Source of the DNA: Chara braunii
Taxonomy: Eukaryota; Streptophyta; Charophyceae; Charales; Characeae
Assembly (NCBI GenBank): GCA_003427395.1
Contig: BFEA01000930.1
Coordinates: forward strand, 68,449 to 109,545
Direction of reading: 5' to 3'
DNA: 41,097 nucleotides
Shown here: piece by piece, positions 30,900 through 41,080 of the stretch
How the letters are laid out: each line of letters opens with the position of its first letter
Numbering within the stretch: position 1 is the first letter of the stretch
Made by a program: the position numbers and the translations under genes
Notes under the pieces: generated by a model
The model's database searches: none
Told to the model about the DNA's origin: nothing
The model's input: the letters and a program-made list of their open reading frames with translations, nothing else

Positions 30900-32117
30900 G
30901 TCTGTAGGTGGAACGAGACGAAGGGAGGGGGGGGATTCGAATCCGGGCTTTTGGGGAGGGCGACCCGAATTTCGAACTCAAAGCTAGTAATAAGTTAGTA
31001 GAACTAAAGTTAGAAGAAAATTAGTGTGCGAAAGGGGGGATGAAAAGGAGGATGATCATGGCAACGAGAAGAAAGGTGACCTGCGCCCGCTCTCAACGGA
31101 AACGGGTGGCTGAAGGCTTGTTTCGAAAGGTTCGGGGTCGGGCGAATCCGATGACAAGGTCGGATCTTGCGATGCGTTGGATATTTTTGAGCCGTGCGGG
31201 TCGCAAACTGCGGGCAATGAATCTTGCTGTAGTCTACTGAGAGATACATTCCAAATTTTGCCCGATGAAAGTAGCGCAAGGGTGAGCCAAGTCTGGGGAC
31301 TTACCTGTTGATAAGAGCTTTTGCTCGAAGGATCGATGGAGACAACCTTCCTCGATGGAAGCAGTGGGCACGATGTGGTGCGGTAAACGGTTTCTGGCAT
31401 TTTGCGGGTAGATTTATCCGGTCTTCCTCATTCTCATGGACGGGAGTGCCGATGGATGTAGCGTGTGCCCAAAAACGGGGTTGGAGGCTTACCTACTGTT
31501 CGATGCGTTGCTCATCCTGTCGGTGGAAGTAGCCGCTCTGATACGGCGGTGCGGGCTTTCGTTTGCTGCACGCTGATTGTGCGTTGCCGTGCGTACCGTG
31601 TATGGGCTACTAACCTTGTTGAAGCGGCGGAAACAACCGGCCAGCCACGAAGGCTGCAGGTTACCAGTGGGGCGACGTGCTGTTCGGGCTGACAAGCGGA
31701 GTAGTGAGAGGACAAACTGGATTGCAAGGAGGGTGTTGCTGCTGACTGTGCACGAACGACTCGCCCCCTAGTTGCATGGACAACTGATACCCTTGCTAAC
31801 TGAGTACAAACGACTACTCCTATAAAGGCTGGACTTCCGCTGCTCGTTCCCAACTGCGTTTTCGCCTACAGTAGCTGCTGAAGTTGGTTGCGGATCGCTG
31901 AGCCATTTTGAGCACGGTTGTTTGGGACCGTGTGATTGCAGCCTCATTTTAGGAAGCTAAGATCGTGTGGAGCTGTTTGTGCCTGGACTGTAAGGAAAGC
32001 GGCTGCTGCAGCTTAGAGGAGCGGCTGGAAAGAGGGGGTTATTATTGCGATTTGGGGAGTTGTTAGAAGGCTGGTTTCGACAGTTTGACTTCAGTTTGAC
32101 CAAGTAGTGCATTTTGG
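30900..32117. other. gene-free interval
   Basis: Mixed sequence with short unrelated frames on both strands (for example 31308-31532 plus and 31056-31400 minus). CTCAACGGAAACGGGTGG at about 31093 echoes the inverted repeat at 30099. No gene recognised. Confidence 0.5.
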
Positions 32118-32335
32118 CTACCATTGCGGGGCCCTCAGGTGCTCAAGATTTGAAGGCCCTCTCATGCGAGCCTGAGTGCACCCCTCTTGTATCTGAGCGA
32201 CTCAAACCTTCTCCTTCTGCCCTTCTCACTCTAAGTCTAGTCCATTGGTTCTGAGAGGAAGGCGGCAGGCGGGATTGCAACCCGTAATCCGCGCCAAGAC
32301 CTCTGTGGGAGGTCGCCCCACCGATTGCGGGAGCT
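32118..32335. repeat. dispersed repeat, family C, copy 2
   Basis: CTTGTATCTGAGCGACTC...CATTGGTTCTGAGAGGAAGGCGG...CCTCTGTGGGAGG pairs with 27912-28106. On the minus strand GGGTTGCAATCCC is close to a Pol III B-box, hinting at a tRNA-derived SINE read leftward. Confidence 0.7.
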
Positions 32336-32639
32336 CTGCCCGAACTCAGGAGGAATTCTGGAGGCAGGGAACTGAAAGGTAACCATTGCTTTCCCACTAT
32401 AAACCCAGTTATAACCCCTATCTATACGTCTCCCTATAGTTGGCTGAGTGTGTTGCATGTACCCCTACTTTGACTTTAGTTTGACTTTCAGGACATAAGT
32501 CAGACTTAGTAAAGGAATGTCTTTGCAATCTCAGTTTCAGCTTGTTGACTGTCTGAAGGTAGATTGTGAATAAAAGGGGAATCGCATCAGGGGGAAGGTT
32601 GGGAGAAATGTGGTTTTGCTTGTGATTAGAAAAATCTTA

Positions 32640-33405
32640 TAGGGTCAAACACTGTTCCATAAGATTAGATGGTCTGGTTGCTCTGACTTGTAAGGGTTTG
32701 ACTGTGGGTGACTTTCAGGAGCCAAGCACGTTCCATAAGATTGGATGACTTTGGTTGCCTTGTTTAATTGAGTTTTACTTTGTTTTATTAGTTTCGGAGC
32801 GAGGATGTCTGAACAAGTTCCATAAGATTGGACGGCTCAGCCTCTTCCTGTTTCATTCTGAGGGAGTAATTCTGAGGGAGCATTTTCCATAAGATTGGAT
32901 GACTTTGGACTCATGCCGCACACAGATGGTTAAGAGAGAAATGAACTTGGCAAAGGACCACATAAGTTTCATAAGATTGGATGGTCCGGCCCAATGCCTC
33001 GCACATGCTGGAACCTGAGAGGTTATAATTTAGCTATACCTTATTATTATTTTATCTATGAACAGGCTAGTCAGACACGGCTTCCATAAGATTGGATGAC
33101 CTGACTATAACTTATCAATAAGTTGAAGAGAGTTTAACTAGGAGTATAACTGAAGGTAACTTTGGGCAGGCTGAGCTTTGTTTCTAAGATGAACGACTCA
33201 GTCCTACGCTCAACGTTTGAACACTAAGTCAGAGAGGTATATATAACTTGGATATTAAACAGTTCAGGGTGACTAAGCTTTGTTTCTAAGATGAATGTCT
33301 TAGTCATATGCCCAAAGGAAGAGAGAAGTAGTTGTGCAACCTGTTTGTGTATATTCAATGGCTGGGTCAGACATGNTCCATAAGATTGGATGGCCTGACT
33401 TTATG
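32640..33405 (+). repeat. array of nine units with a conserved core and changing stems
   Basis: The 17-base core TTCCATAAGATTGGATG or a variant starts at 32655, 32731, 32818, 32885, 32967, 33082, 33181, 33283 and 33376 (spacing 67-115). In seven of nine the core sits in the loop of a short inverted repeat whose arms differ between units: GCCAA/TTGGT (32721, 32751), CTGA/TCAG (32809, 32837), GGACC/GGTCC (32955, 32983), TAGTCAG/CTGACTA (33068, 33101), GGCTGAG/CTCAGTC (33169, 33197), GTGACTAAG/CTTAGTCAT (33269, 33299) and GTCAG/CTGAC (33366, 33395). Several ends pair only as G.T. No open frame covers it. Function unknown. Confidence 0.85.
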
Positions 33406-33679
33406 CCCTGTGTAAGCTGGGTATAAAGGGTTAAATCATTGAAAGACTACGAACTATTTGTTTGCTAAGTTNACTTGGGGNTGGNGAGAGTACTTANCTT
33501 TGTGGTTTGGCATTGCATGGGGCTGACTGAGGGTACTACTTGGTTTGNNTTTCAGATTGATAGGTAGTTGCTTTAGAGGCTCNCCACGTGCTAGAGCGAT
33601 ATGAGTTAGTCTTAATTCNTGCATTTTCTGAGCTAAGTTTATTTTATTTAGATCTATTNTNGNATTTTCTGGGATCTTT

Positions 33680-34010
33680 TGTTATTCTTGGCTTGTATAA
33701 ATTCTGGTAAGCTACTTTCTCTACGCGAAGCGCTGCCGAAATTTTTGCAAATCCAAGGAGTTAGTTAAATTTTGATTTTTCAAAGTTCAACTTGTCTAAA
33801 GTTCATACATGGCTTAGTAAAAATCTGGAAAGTCTCCCTTTCTAAAGGGAGTGCTGCCTAATTTTCTGCTAATTCAAGGAGTTCGACAAAATTGGACTTT
33901 GGAAAGTCAAAGACCAGTTCTGTTTTCATATTCGGGCTGATACAAACCTTCGAAATACATTTTTCCTACGGGAAGCGCTGCCGAAATTTTCTTAGTTTAG
34001 AGCAGATAGA
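33680..34010 (+). repeat. three-unit repeat, hairpin before GCGCTGCCGAAATTTT
   Basis: The tail (A)GYGCTGCC(G/T)AA at 33730, 33850 and 33975 (about 122-bp period) follows a small hairpin in each unit: TTCTC/GCGAA with one mismatch (33717), CTCCCTT/AAGGGAG with a TCTA loop (33834-33851) and TTCC-TACG-GGAA (33963-33974). AAGGAGTT recurs downstream. As RNA, C(UACG)G in the third unit would be a UNCG-class tetraloop. Ambiguous bases lie just upstream. Confidence 0.7.
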
Positions 34011-34023
34011 CTATATTTTGACA

Positions 34024-34295
34024 GGTGGCGATTCTTGCGATCCACCCTGTATGGGGGAGATTATGCCAGGGTCTACCTTTGCTTTGGGCACTGCTTAAAG
34101 GTAGATTCAGGCTTAGTCAATTAGAAGGATCTTGGGTGGGAATGTGTTATGGAGTCGTATTCTCCATACACTTATGATTCTATCTTGGGGATTGGTCTGT
34201 CTTGTGTTACAGGTCCTCTTAATCGTTTGATTCAGGATTTGGACTAGATTAAGCTTGATCCTACGAGGATCATCTTCTGTTATCACTGATAACAG
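34024..34295. other. cluster of strong hairpins
   Basis: GGTGG/CCACC (34024-34046), TCTACCTTT/AAAGGTAGA (34072-34105), TATGGAG/CTCCATA (34148-34168), TGATCC/GGATCA (34256-34272) and CTGTTATC/GATAACAG with a 3-base loop (34277-34295). Four perfect stems of 6-9 bp plus one of 5 bp in 270 bases. No coding frame of note. Confidence 0.8.
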
Positions 34296-34665
34296 GTCGG
34301 TTGCCGAATCGTCGGTTTGTGATTCAACTCCAATCCACTCTTGCCACACAACCGAAAGACTTTAGCCCTGTGGTTTGACTTGTTTCATTGTATTTTCACC
34401 CGGACTTTATTGAATGACCATTTAACAAAAGTACTGAGTATTTATTTTGGGGAGTGGCACAAGAGTGAGGTTTATATGGCTAAAGCAAGGGGTATGAGTA
34501 TAGAGAATGGTTGAAGTTGACCCCGTGTAGTGTGTGGACTTTTGTTGGATTTTTGATGTGATTGCAGGTATGTTTATGGTTCGGGCTCTGGATGTGACTG
34601 CCTGCGATTACATACATATATGGCTGAAAGGAGTCTCACTGTGACTGTGAGAAGTGATCGTCCTG

Positions 34666-34693
34666 TATAAATAAACCCTTGTATATATTTATA
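34666..34693 (+). promoter_or_regulatory. TATAAATA motif within an inverted repeat
   Basis: TATAAATA (34666-34673) is followed by its exact reverse complement TATTTATA (34686-34693). It may be the TATA box of an LTR promoter, since a primer-binding site lies about 1.1 kb downstream, or only one more hairpin of this region. Confidence 0.3.
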
Positions 34694-34937
34694 TGTGGCT
34701 CGGATGTGTGCGCAGCTTACTGTGATCGTGCGCAAGGGTTAGCCAGATTATGGGTTGAGAGAGAAGAAAGACCATCTGTTATTCTTTGCTTTTTAGAGTT
34801 CTATGGTTGGACGTTGTAGTTCGTGGCAGCCGTCAAAGTCAAACCCCTTGACTTCTGTCCAGGCCTGGAGTGGGGCTCATCTCCAAGGCAGCAAGAAACG
34901 ATTGTCACCACATGTATGTACCTGTGTACCACCCACT

Positions 34938-35043
34938 CTGCACAGGGTGCAGAAGAGGGTGTGTGGTCTTCAACCGCGCATGGCGGTTGTCCAACGTCGA
35001 GAGATTAACCCTCAAGACGCGTGTCAGCCGACACTTGAGTGTC
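34938..35043. other. consecutive GC-rich hairpins
   Basis: CTGCAC/GTGCAG (34938-34952, 3-base loop), CAACCGC/GCGGTTG (34971-34989, 5-base loop), GTGTC/GACAC (35021-35034) and the overlapping GACACT/AGTGTC (35030-35043). The last two share an arm and would be alternative folds. Confidence 0.7.
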
Positions 35044-35577
35044 GAATGCGACCCTTGAGATTAAAGAGGACCGCATGAGTATGGGTACTACATAGTATGC
35101 CATCATTACGACTGTCTGCGTACGCTTGCATTGCGAGTCGATATGAGTTAGCCCTGCGTCTGCGCGGTTTTATACTAAGTCTCGCGCGAGACGCCTATCC
35201 GATTTCCGCGTCAGAAAGTTATGGGACGACTACTAAGGGACTAGGAGTGTTGTCGCGTTGTTCGATGTGTGTGTGTGAGTGTGTTTTTTTTTTTTTGTGT
35301 TCGTAGAGTGGTACGTGCGTGGTGTGTGGGATGCGTCATAGTCGACCGACGACGGCCGCGCTTGGGACTTCAACCCCCCGAGATGTCGCGTCGCGTGCGG
35401 GTCCGATAGGCGTATTACCGCTCGTACCCCTTATGCTACAGCGAANGAGAAACGCCCTCGGCTGGTCCACCTCTGCGATTGCAACTGATTAACCTTCGTA
35501 CTGTGGACTGGTAGCTCGACGGGGATACGCCCACCGAAGGGAGGGGACAACTCCTGTAAGGCGGAGGTAACTTGTGC

Positions 35578-35614
35578 CTCGCGTAGGCCCTATCCTGTCG
35601 TAGGGGCTCGCGAG
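35578..35614. other. two-part hairpin
   Basis: Outer stem CTCGCG (35578-35583) with CGCGAG (35609-35614), inner stem CCCTA (35588-35592) with TAGGG (35601-35605) around an 8-base loop. It lies about 140 bases before the putative LTR end. Confidence 0.65.
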
Positions 35615-35753
35615 AGGTATGGCTGGCGCACTCGACCGGAGCAGCCTAAGGAAGCTCCATTTGTGTGTTCGTGACAAGGTTGGTCCAACTCCTCCGTGAC
35701 GCGGCCGAGAGGGTCCCGTGCTGCGACGTGTGGTGCCGGTCCGACGCGCCCGA

Positions 35754-35775
35754 CAGGTGGCGCCGTTGCCGGGGA
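35754..35775 (+). mobile_element. LTR retrotransposon primer-binding site (tRNA-Asp type) with LTR end
   Basis: TGGCGCCGTTGCCGGGGA at 35758-35775 is complementary to the 3' end of plant tRNA-Asp including CCA, the usual primer site of many plant Ty3/Gypsy (Tat/Athila-type) elements. It is preceded by ...CGACA (CA at 35754-35755) and two spacer bases, as expected at the 3' end of a 5' LTR. The LTR start is not resolved, and no gag or pol frame follows within 5 kb, so the element is degenerate, interrupted or non-autonomous. Confidence 0.75.
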
Positions 35776-38700
35776 TAACGCCTGCCTACCGTTGTCCCTG
35801 GTGGAACGACACCCGAGTATGGAAGTGAAAAATAGGCAAATGAGAATTTTTGATAGACTTATTTGAGCGATTGGCTAATATTTTGACTATCGTTGGAAGT
35901 ATCCTAAAGACTGAGGGGTCCCTAGAAATCGAGCCTTGATTCGAGGCAGGTTGACAATCCGCGGAGAATAACCGCTTCTGCTCTATTAACTGGGTTAGGA
36001 GGAATGGTTGATCGTATATGGTAGCGGATAGAGCATGAAGTGAGGGTTGATTCTGTGATTGGGGGTTTGAGTGATGCAGTAAGGGTCGCTTAAGATCAAT
36101 AAGCGCCGTGACTATGCGCTGTGAGCACTGCCTAGTATGCGAGTAAATGAAGTTGAAAGGCTCCTTGACTTTAATGATTGATGAGTTTGGGTAATGCTTT
36201 GTGGGCTCGATTCGGCTAGGAATGAGTAAGGTGGCGCTGACATTGCTAAGTATGCCTATGATTGGAATCCAAGGCTAATTGACTCATTACGGGATCGGTG
36301 TGTTAAGTCTGTCTCGGGGGACAGTCAAGTTAAGGTGGAGCCTCTCCCCTAGTCATATGACCCCTGCTTTAAGGAATGTTGCTAACACGGAAACAACATG
36401 GGTGAGGGGATGACTGATAAAATGCGAAGTGAGGAGCTTAATTGTAAAAATATTTTCTTAAGCGCAGACTGAGAAGTAGTGCCCACTAGGATAGCGATTT
36501 GGCTAGTCCGAAGACAGGCCTATGTGTCAACTATATGTGATATATGTATATATGGCATTTATGATTGTTTGTTTGGTTGCCTCTATATATGTGCTTTCAT
36601 TGTGTTTTGTTTGATGTTAGATTGATGACGTATGTATGGACTGTCTTCCACGAGGACACAAGTTTTGCATGAAACCCACGTGTGGCATGGGGCCGGGGGT
36701 GAATGGGGTAACTTGCTTCTGTGGAGGGTGGTTCTTCCGAGAAGGAGTTAGTCGGTGTGTATAATTTGTCCTCAGTGGAGGTGCATTCTTGAGTTGTTAC
36801 CCCCTCGATGAGGCTTAAGGAAGAGGTTATTAGTCTTGAAACTGATAGTGAGACCCACGCTGGAACTATGTTCCTAGTCCATTAGTGGGATGTTGTTGTC
36901 TTTCCTGTAATGGGAGAGTGACTACATTATCTGTTGAGAAAAGAGGAAGAGACTTGTTGCCTCGCCAAAACTGTGATGGTTAAGTGGAACAGCTACTGCT
37001 TAGTGAGAGCGGATCTGGAGTAGCGACCTAGGCTCGTCTCGCGTTAAGTACGGCCACAATATTTGTAAAGGTGCGAATTCGCCCCTCGTTGCCTTGATAA
37101 GTATGGATGGGGTTGTCCACTTGACCATGATAGGGGTAGTGAGGTACAAGCACTGGAGTCGGAGATGGATGCGGTGAGGCTTGATCTTTAGAGCGGGGCT
37201 CAAGAGTCAAGATGCTATCTCAAGAGGATTACACCGCCCCTCTGCACTATATGCTTCGCTTAAGAGATGAAGGGGGTAACAATTGTATCATGCTAATTAC
37301 TCATTATCAGTCTTATTCTGTCTTGTATAAACTAGGATATGTTTTAAGAATTATCTTGTTAAGTAGCTGGCAGTTGAGTTGGCTTCATGTGGTTATGTAC
37401 AAAGCATATCGTGCTCTTCAGTTACAACCCCTGCAAATAAGTTGTGCGTATTATGTTATGATCATCGTTAGGAGAATATGCTATTTATTGTGGGTTGTAT
37501 TCCATTGTTGACTCATGTTTGGGGTACCTGCCTATATGACGTGTATATTGTATCTTCCTGGGTGGTAAAAGTGACATCTGATTAATGTCTGAGTTATGAC
37601 TCAAGGGTTTTATCGACGGGTATTTGGTGTTTTATTTCAGATAGATATTTGTGTAAAAGACTCTCTTCGGGATAATCGTTTGTTTCGAATAGACTGCTCT
37701 AAGCCTGTACGTGATGAGTATCGGGATAATCTTAGCAGGGGATTATTGGCATCTGGTACTTTAGTAATATACCGTTCCTTATGAGTAGCTACTATTATGA
37801 AGTTGTTTACCATGGTATATTACCAGTAAAATTTTCCCTAAGTTGGGCGGTCTCAAACGCTGGAAATGAGTGATTTTAGGAAAAGATGATCTGAGCATAA
37901 GGTTTAGAGATAAGATGGTAGAGTATGATTGCCAAAACGATAACGGAAGGCGCACGCTGGACGTTTTTTCTGTGATGGGCAGAACCCAGACTGGAGCAAA
38001 GACAACTCGGGATGCCTTATGCGAAGGAAGATCCCAGTGTGACCCTTCCCGTCAAGGGGGAAGATGGGCTTGAGATTTCTTTGCCGAGGCAAGTCAGGGA
38101 GGGAGAGTATATCTCTTCCTAATGGGGCGTACCGATAGGCAAGGGTATTTTTGCCTGGATCGAGTCCAGCTTTGATGATGGTCAGGACTGTGCGATCGTA
38201 AGAGTGACTTTGTATGCGTCCTCTTCGTTTTGGGCCTTACATGAAATTGAGTTGGCGCTTGGGCATGAGAGCCTGTTGGCGAGACCTTTGAGGGTAGCTG
38301 AGGAAGCTGCAGCAAAATGGACGAATGACGGGGTCCAGGAAGGAGAGGAGCAGGTGGAGGGCCGTGTAGAGGTCAAGCACGCCGAAGAGTTTGCACTTCC
38401 CTCGGCCCCATTGTGAGTTGTCGTGCCAGAGTTCTTGATAGAGGCATATTTTGGGGGACAGGCGAGGGTGGAAGCCGCTGCAGAGGCTGCCGTGAAGGTG
38501 CGAGAATGAGGATATGCAAGGTACACGTGCGAGTTGATAAATGGGTTGTACCTGGACCGAAGGTTCTTGCCCCATAGCAAGAAACTTAGGAACCTGACCA
38601 CTGTAGTGGATGCTTATGCAAGTTCGCACGACCCAAATGAAGGAGTTGTAGACTGGGAAGAGGTTCGTGCCGCAGTTGGCCGGTAGGGAGTGTCCACGTA

Positions 38701-40200
38701 TCCTGTGAGGGTGTGTCTCTCGTAGACAATGTGCACATAGGTGAAGATGAGGGCTAGGGCGACAGACCAACCAATTGTATGGACTGGGCCCCTATGTGTT
38801 AGTCGGCAAGATGTATCAAGACGGGTTGTAGGGATGAGTTGTGAAGAAGACGGGTTTGGGTGAGAAGGGCCTGGAAGTTTGAGGAGGCTGCAGAGATAAG
38901 CAAGAAAACCCCATTTGAATAGATACGACGTGCAGAGGGAAGGGGGTTTTCATAATAATGGTTCGGTAAGGCGGCCCGAATTGTAGGCAAAAGAGACCCC
39001 AATATAATAGTTGTATATGGGGGGGTATGTTAGGTCTGTCTTGGATCGTGCTATCGATATGTCTCTAGCGACTAGGGCAAGGAGGTAAGTTTAAATAAGG
39101 GTCTATCCCCCTAGACCTATTGGTTGAGAAAAGAAGACACGAGACCTACGCCCTGTTTTTTTAGTCTATATGGTAGTATATATGAGAGAGATCTGAGGGG
39201 CTTGAGCGGAAGCCTTGATGTGGGAGAAGGTAGACTCCCTAGCCTAGGAGTGCACTATGTGAGACTTGTGATGGGTCATAGGAGGCTCCAGGGTGGTTTG
39301 GGCGAATACTTTTCTAAAAAGTTTCTGCGACTGTCTGGAGGTAGGATAGCAAGAGCATGGCCAAAGCAGGGGAGCGAGCCTCACATATGTATGGATTGCT
39401 GAAGGCAAATATGGGTGAGGGTACGGCTCAGAGTGTACGCTTGCGTGCGTTGAGAGATCATGCGAGAGTATGATCTTATTAGAAGGGCTGACTTGACTTC
39501 GATTGTGATTTTTTGACTCCTTTTAGACCAATGCTCTGGGAACATCACCCGAAGATCCGAGGTAGGGTGATTATGTTTTGAGGGTTAATTTTCTCACAGC
39601 CATACCACCCTGAGTTATAAGGGCATATGCACCCATGCAGTTGACTATAAGAGGTGCACGTAATCTGGATGAGTTGGACTCCAGACAAAAAATTAGTCTT
39701 GAGTGAGTGAGTAAGACATGATGGGCTTAGTCTTACCTTGCTCAAGATTTGGATATGTTTTGAGTTACGTGGGTCCATCTTAGGCGTACGATTATATTCT
39801 GACCAGGACTGTGTCAGTGTTAGTCTTTGTTAGGGAAGGCGCGATTTTCGTTGCGTGATGCTGGTACCAGGTTGAGTTGAGATTGCTCAGCTTTGGGTGT
39901 GCATATGTAATTTCGGGCCAATTGACTCACGTTTGAGTGGGGTTATTATGCCCCTATACATATATTGAGTTGAGAGACTTTCTTTAGGACTATTCCCTGT
40001 GTATGACGATCACTATCACTCTCATATGTGTGGTTTTATCCTGATGTATGATAGTTTGTGTGACGAAATGGGTGAGAAGCATCTCATGAATTGTGTGGAT
40101 TTTGTGAGGATGAATGGATGTGAACTGTCTACTCTTCTGTATACTCGTATGATCCGCTTACGAGCAGGAGACAACCGAGTATAAGGAGAGGGAGTGCAGT
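35776..40200. other. no recognised gene; putative retroelement interior and unknown sequence
   Basis: Downstream of the primer-binding site I see only short frames (longest about 177 codons, minus, 38237-38770), none with reverse transcriptase, integrase or gag motifs. TGTTA(A/G)GTCTGTCT(C/T)GG occurs at 36303 and 39028; the latter follows GGGGGGGTA, which could be a polypurine tract before an LTR start. Perfect small inverted repeats include TGGTA/TACCA (about 37813) and CTTCCC/GGGAAG (about 38045). Confidence 0.5.
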
Positions 40201-40221
40201 CGTTTATTGCGAAAGTGTGAG

Positions 40222-40410
40222 AATCCTAAGGGATTTGTGGGTCCATAAGACCCAAAAGTTCGCCATGCCGAATAATTGTGAATAAGTGGTAGTGAGGACC
40301 CATAAGTTGACCCTCAGTTTGAGTTATTTATGATTGAGATCCCTTCGTGGTTCTGGAAGGTGGCAGTTAGATTATGATTAAGGCCCCTTCATGGGTTTGG
40401 GAAGTGGCCA
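40222..40410 (+). repeat. second cluster of small hairpins, some with a CCATAAG loop
   Basis: AATCC/GGATT (40222-40235), TGGGTC-CATAA-GACCCA (40238-40254), TGAGG/CCTCA around ACCCATAAGTTGAC (40293-40316), CCTTC/GAAGG (40342-40360) and GGCCCCTTC/GAAGTGGCC with one mismatch (40382-40409). The last two are related units about 50 bases apart. CATAA(G) in two loops recalls the 32.6 kb array. Confidence 0.65.
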
Positions 40411-40862
40411 GAAAAAGATTGTGTGAAAGCTCATCCTAGAGAAGGAAAAAAAGGGTGACTGTGAGACCTAATGTAAGAGGCACCTTTGATGACCAAAGGT
40501 GGGTAAAATATTTTATGGCATGGTAAGCAGCGTTTGAGTTGATAAAGTCTAACGAAAAGGAACCAGAATTACGGATTGGACCATTGGTGGAACTGAGAAG
40601 GTCGCAAGTCAGTGCATTAAGATGTCGTGGGATGTGTGGTCTGTTGTCTGTGATCAAGTCAGTAGGCCACGACCTTGTGTGAGCCTAGCGGTGAATCTGG
40701 TTGTGATTGTGAAAAGGGGCCATGCCTTCTATGTTGTCCCATAGGGAGCTGGTTATCGCCTTTAAAGTGAGACAGACCCCTGCGTAGTCTCGCGGTGGGC
40801 CTGTGGTCTGTTTTGCGACGCACCGTCAACAGAAAAATTGTCGCCGAAATTCAACAATTTTT

Positions 40863-41080
40863 TTTTTTGATATCTAACTTATTCACGCCAGAAGGGGTGT
40901 GACCAACTGTTGAAACTGGATTGTCTGATGTGTTCAACTACTCATCAACATTATCAACTTATTCCCAACGAGTCCAACATGGTTTCCAACAGGTCTCAAA
41001 CGTTTTCTCAACGACTCCAACATGGTTTCGTACAGGCCTCCAACATGAACCAACACGTATCCAACATGGTTCTTGACCCA
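40863..41080. repeat. CCAACATGG-type short repeats
   Basis: (T)CCAACATGGTTTC(C)AACAGG-like units recur irregularly (about 40973, 41018, 41040, 41059) after a T-run near 40859. Variants TCAAC and CCAAC are spaced by 10-25 bases. The repeat runs toward the window edge. Confidence 0.6.

Noticed and set aside
32655-33392. CRISPR-like array (regular repeats with different spacers)
   Set aside because: The repeats vary, spacing is 67-115 bases, the flanks pair with each other, and the window is eukaryotic with spliced genes.
32640-33405. Cluster of C/D-box snoRNA genes
   Set aside because: Spacing would fit, and GATGAC/CTGA words occur, but proper box C at the 5' side is missing and the 17-base core is too constant for different guides.
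35140-35800. Ribosomal RNA spacer or gene fragment (GC-rich, CGCG-laden)
   Set aside because: No conserved rRNA core sequence could be found; the primer-binding site explains the right part better.
38182-38770. Degraded pol (RNase H-like) frame on the minus strand
   Set aside because: A WGK-like string and open frames looked suggestive, but no catalytic or conserved motif could be placed in order.
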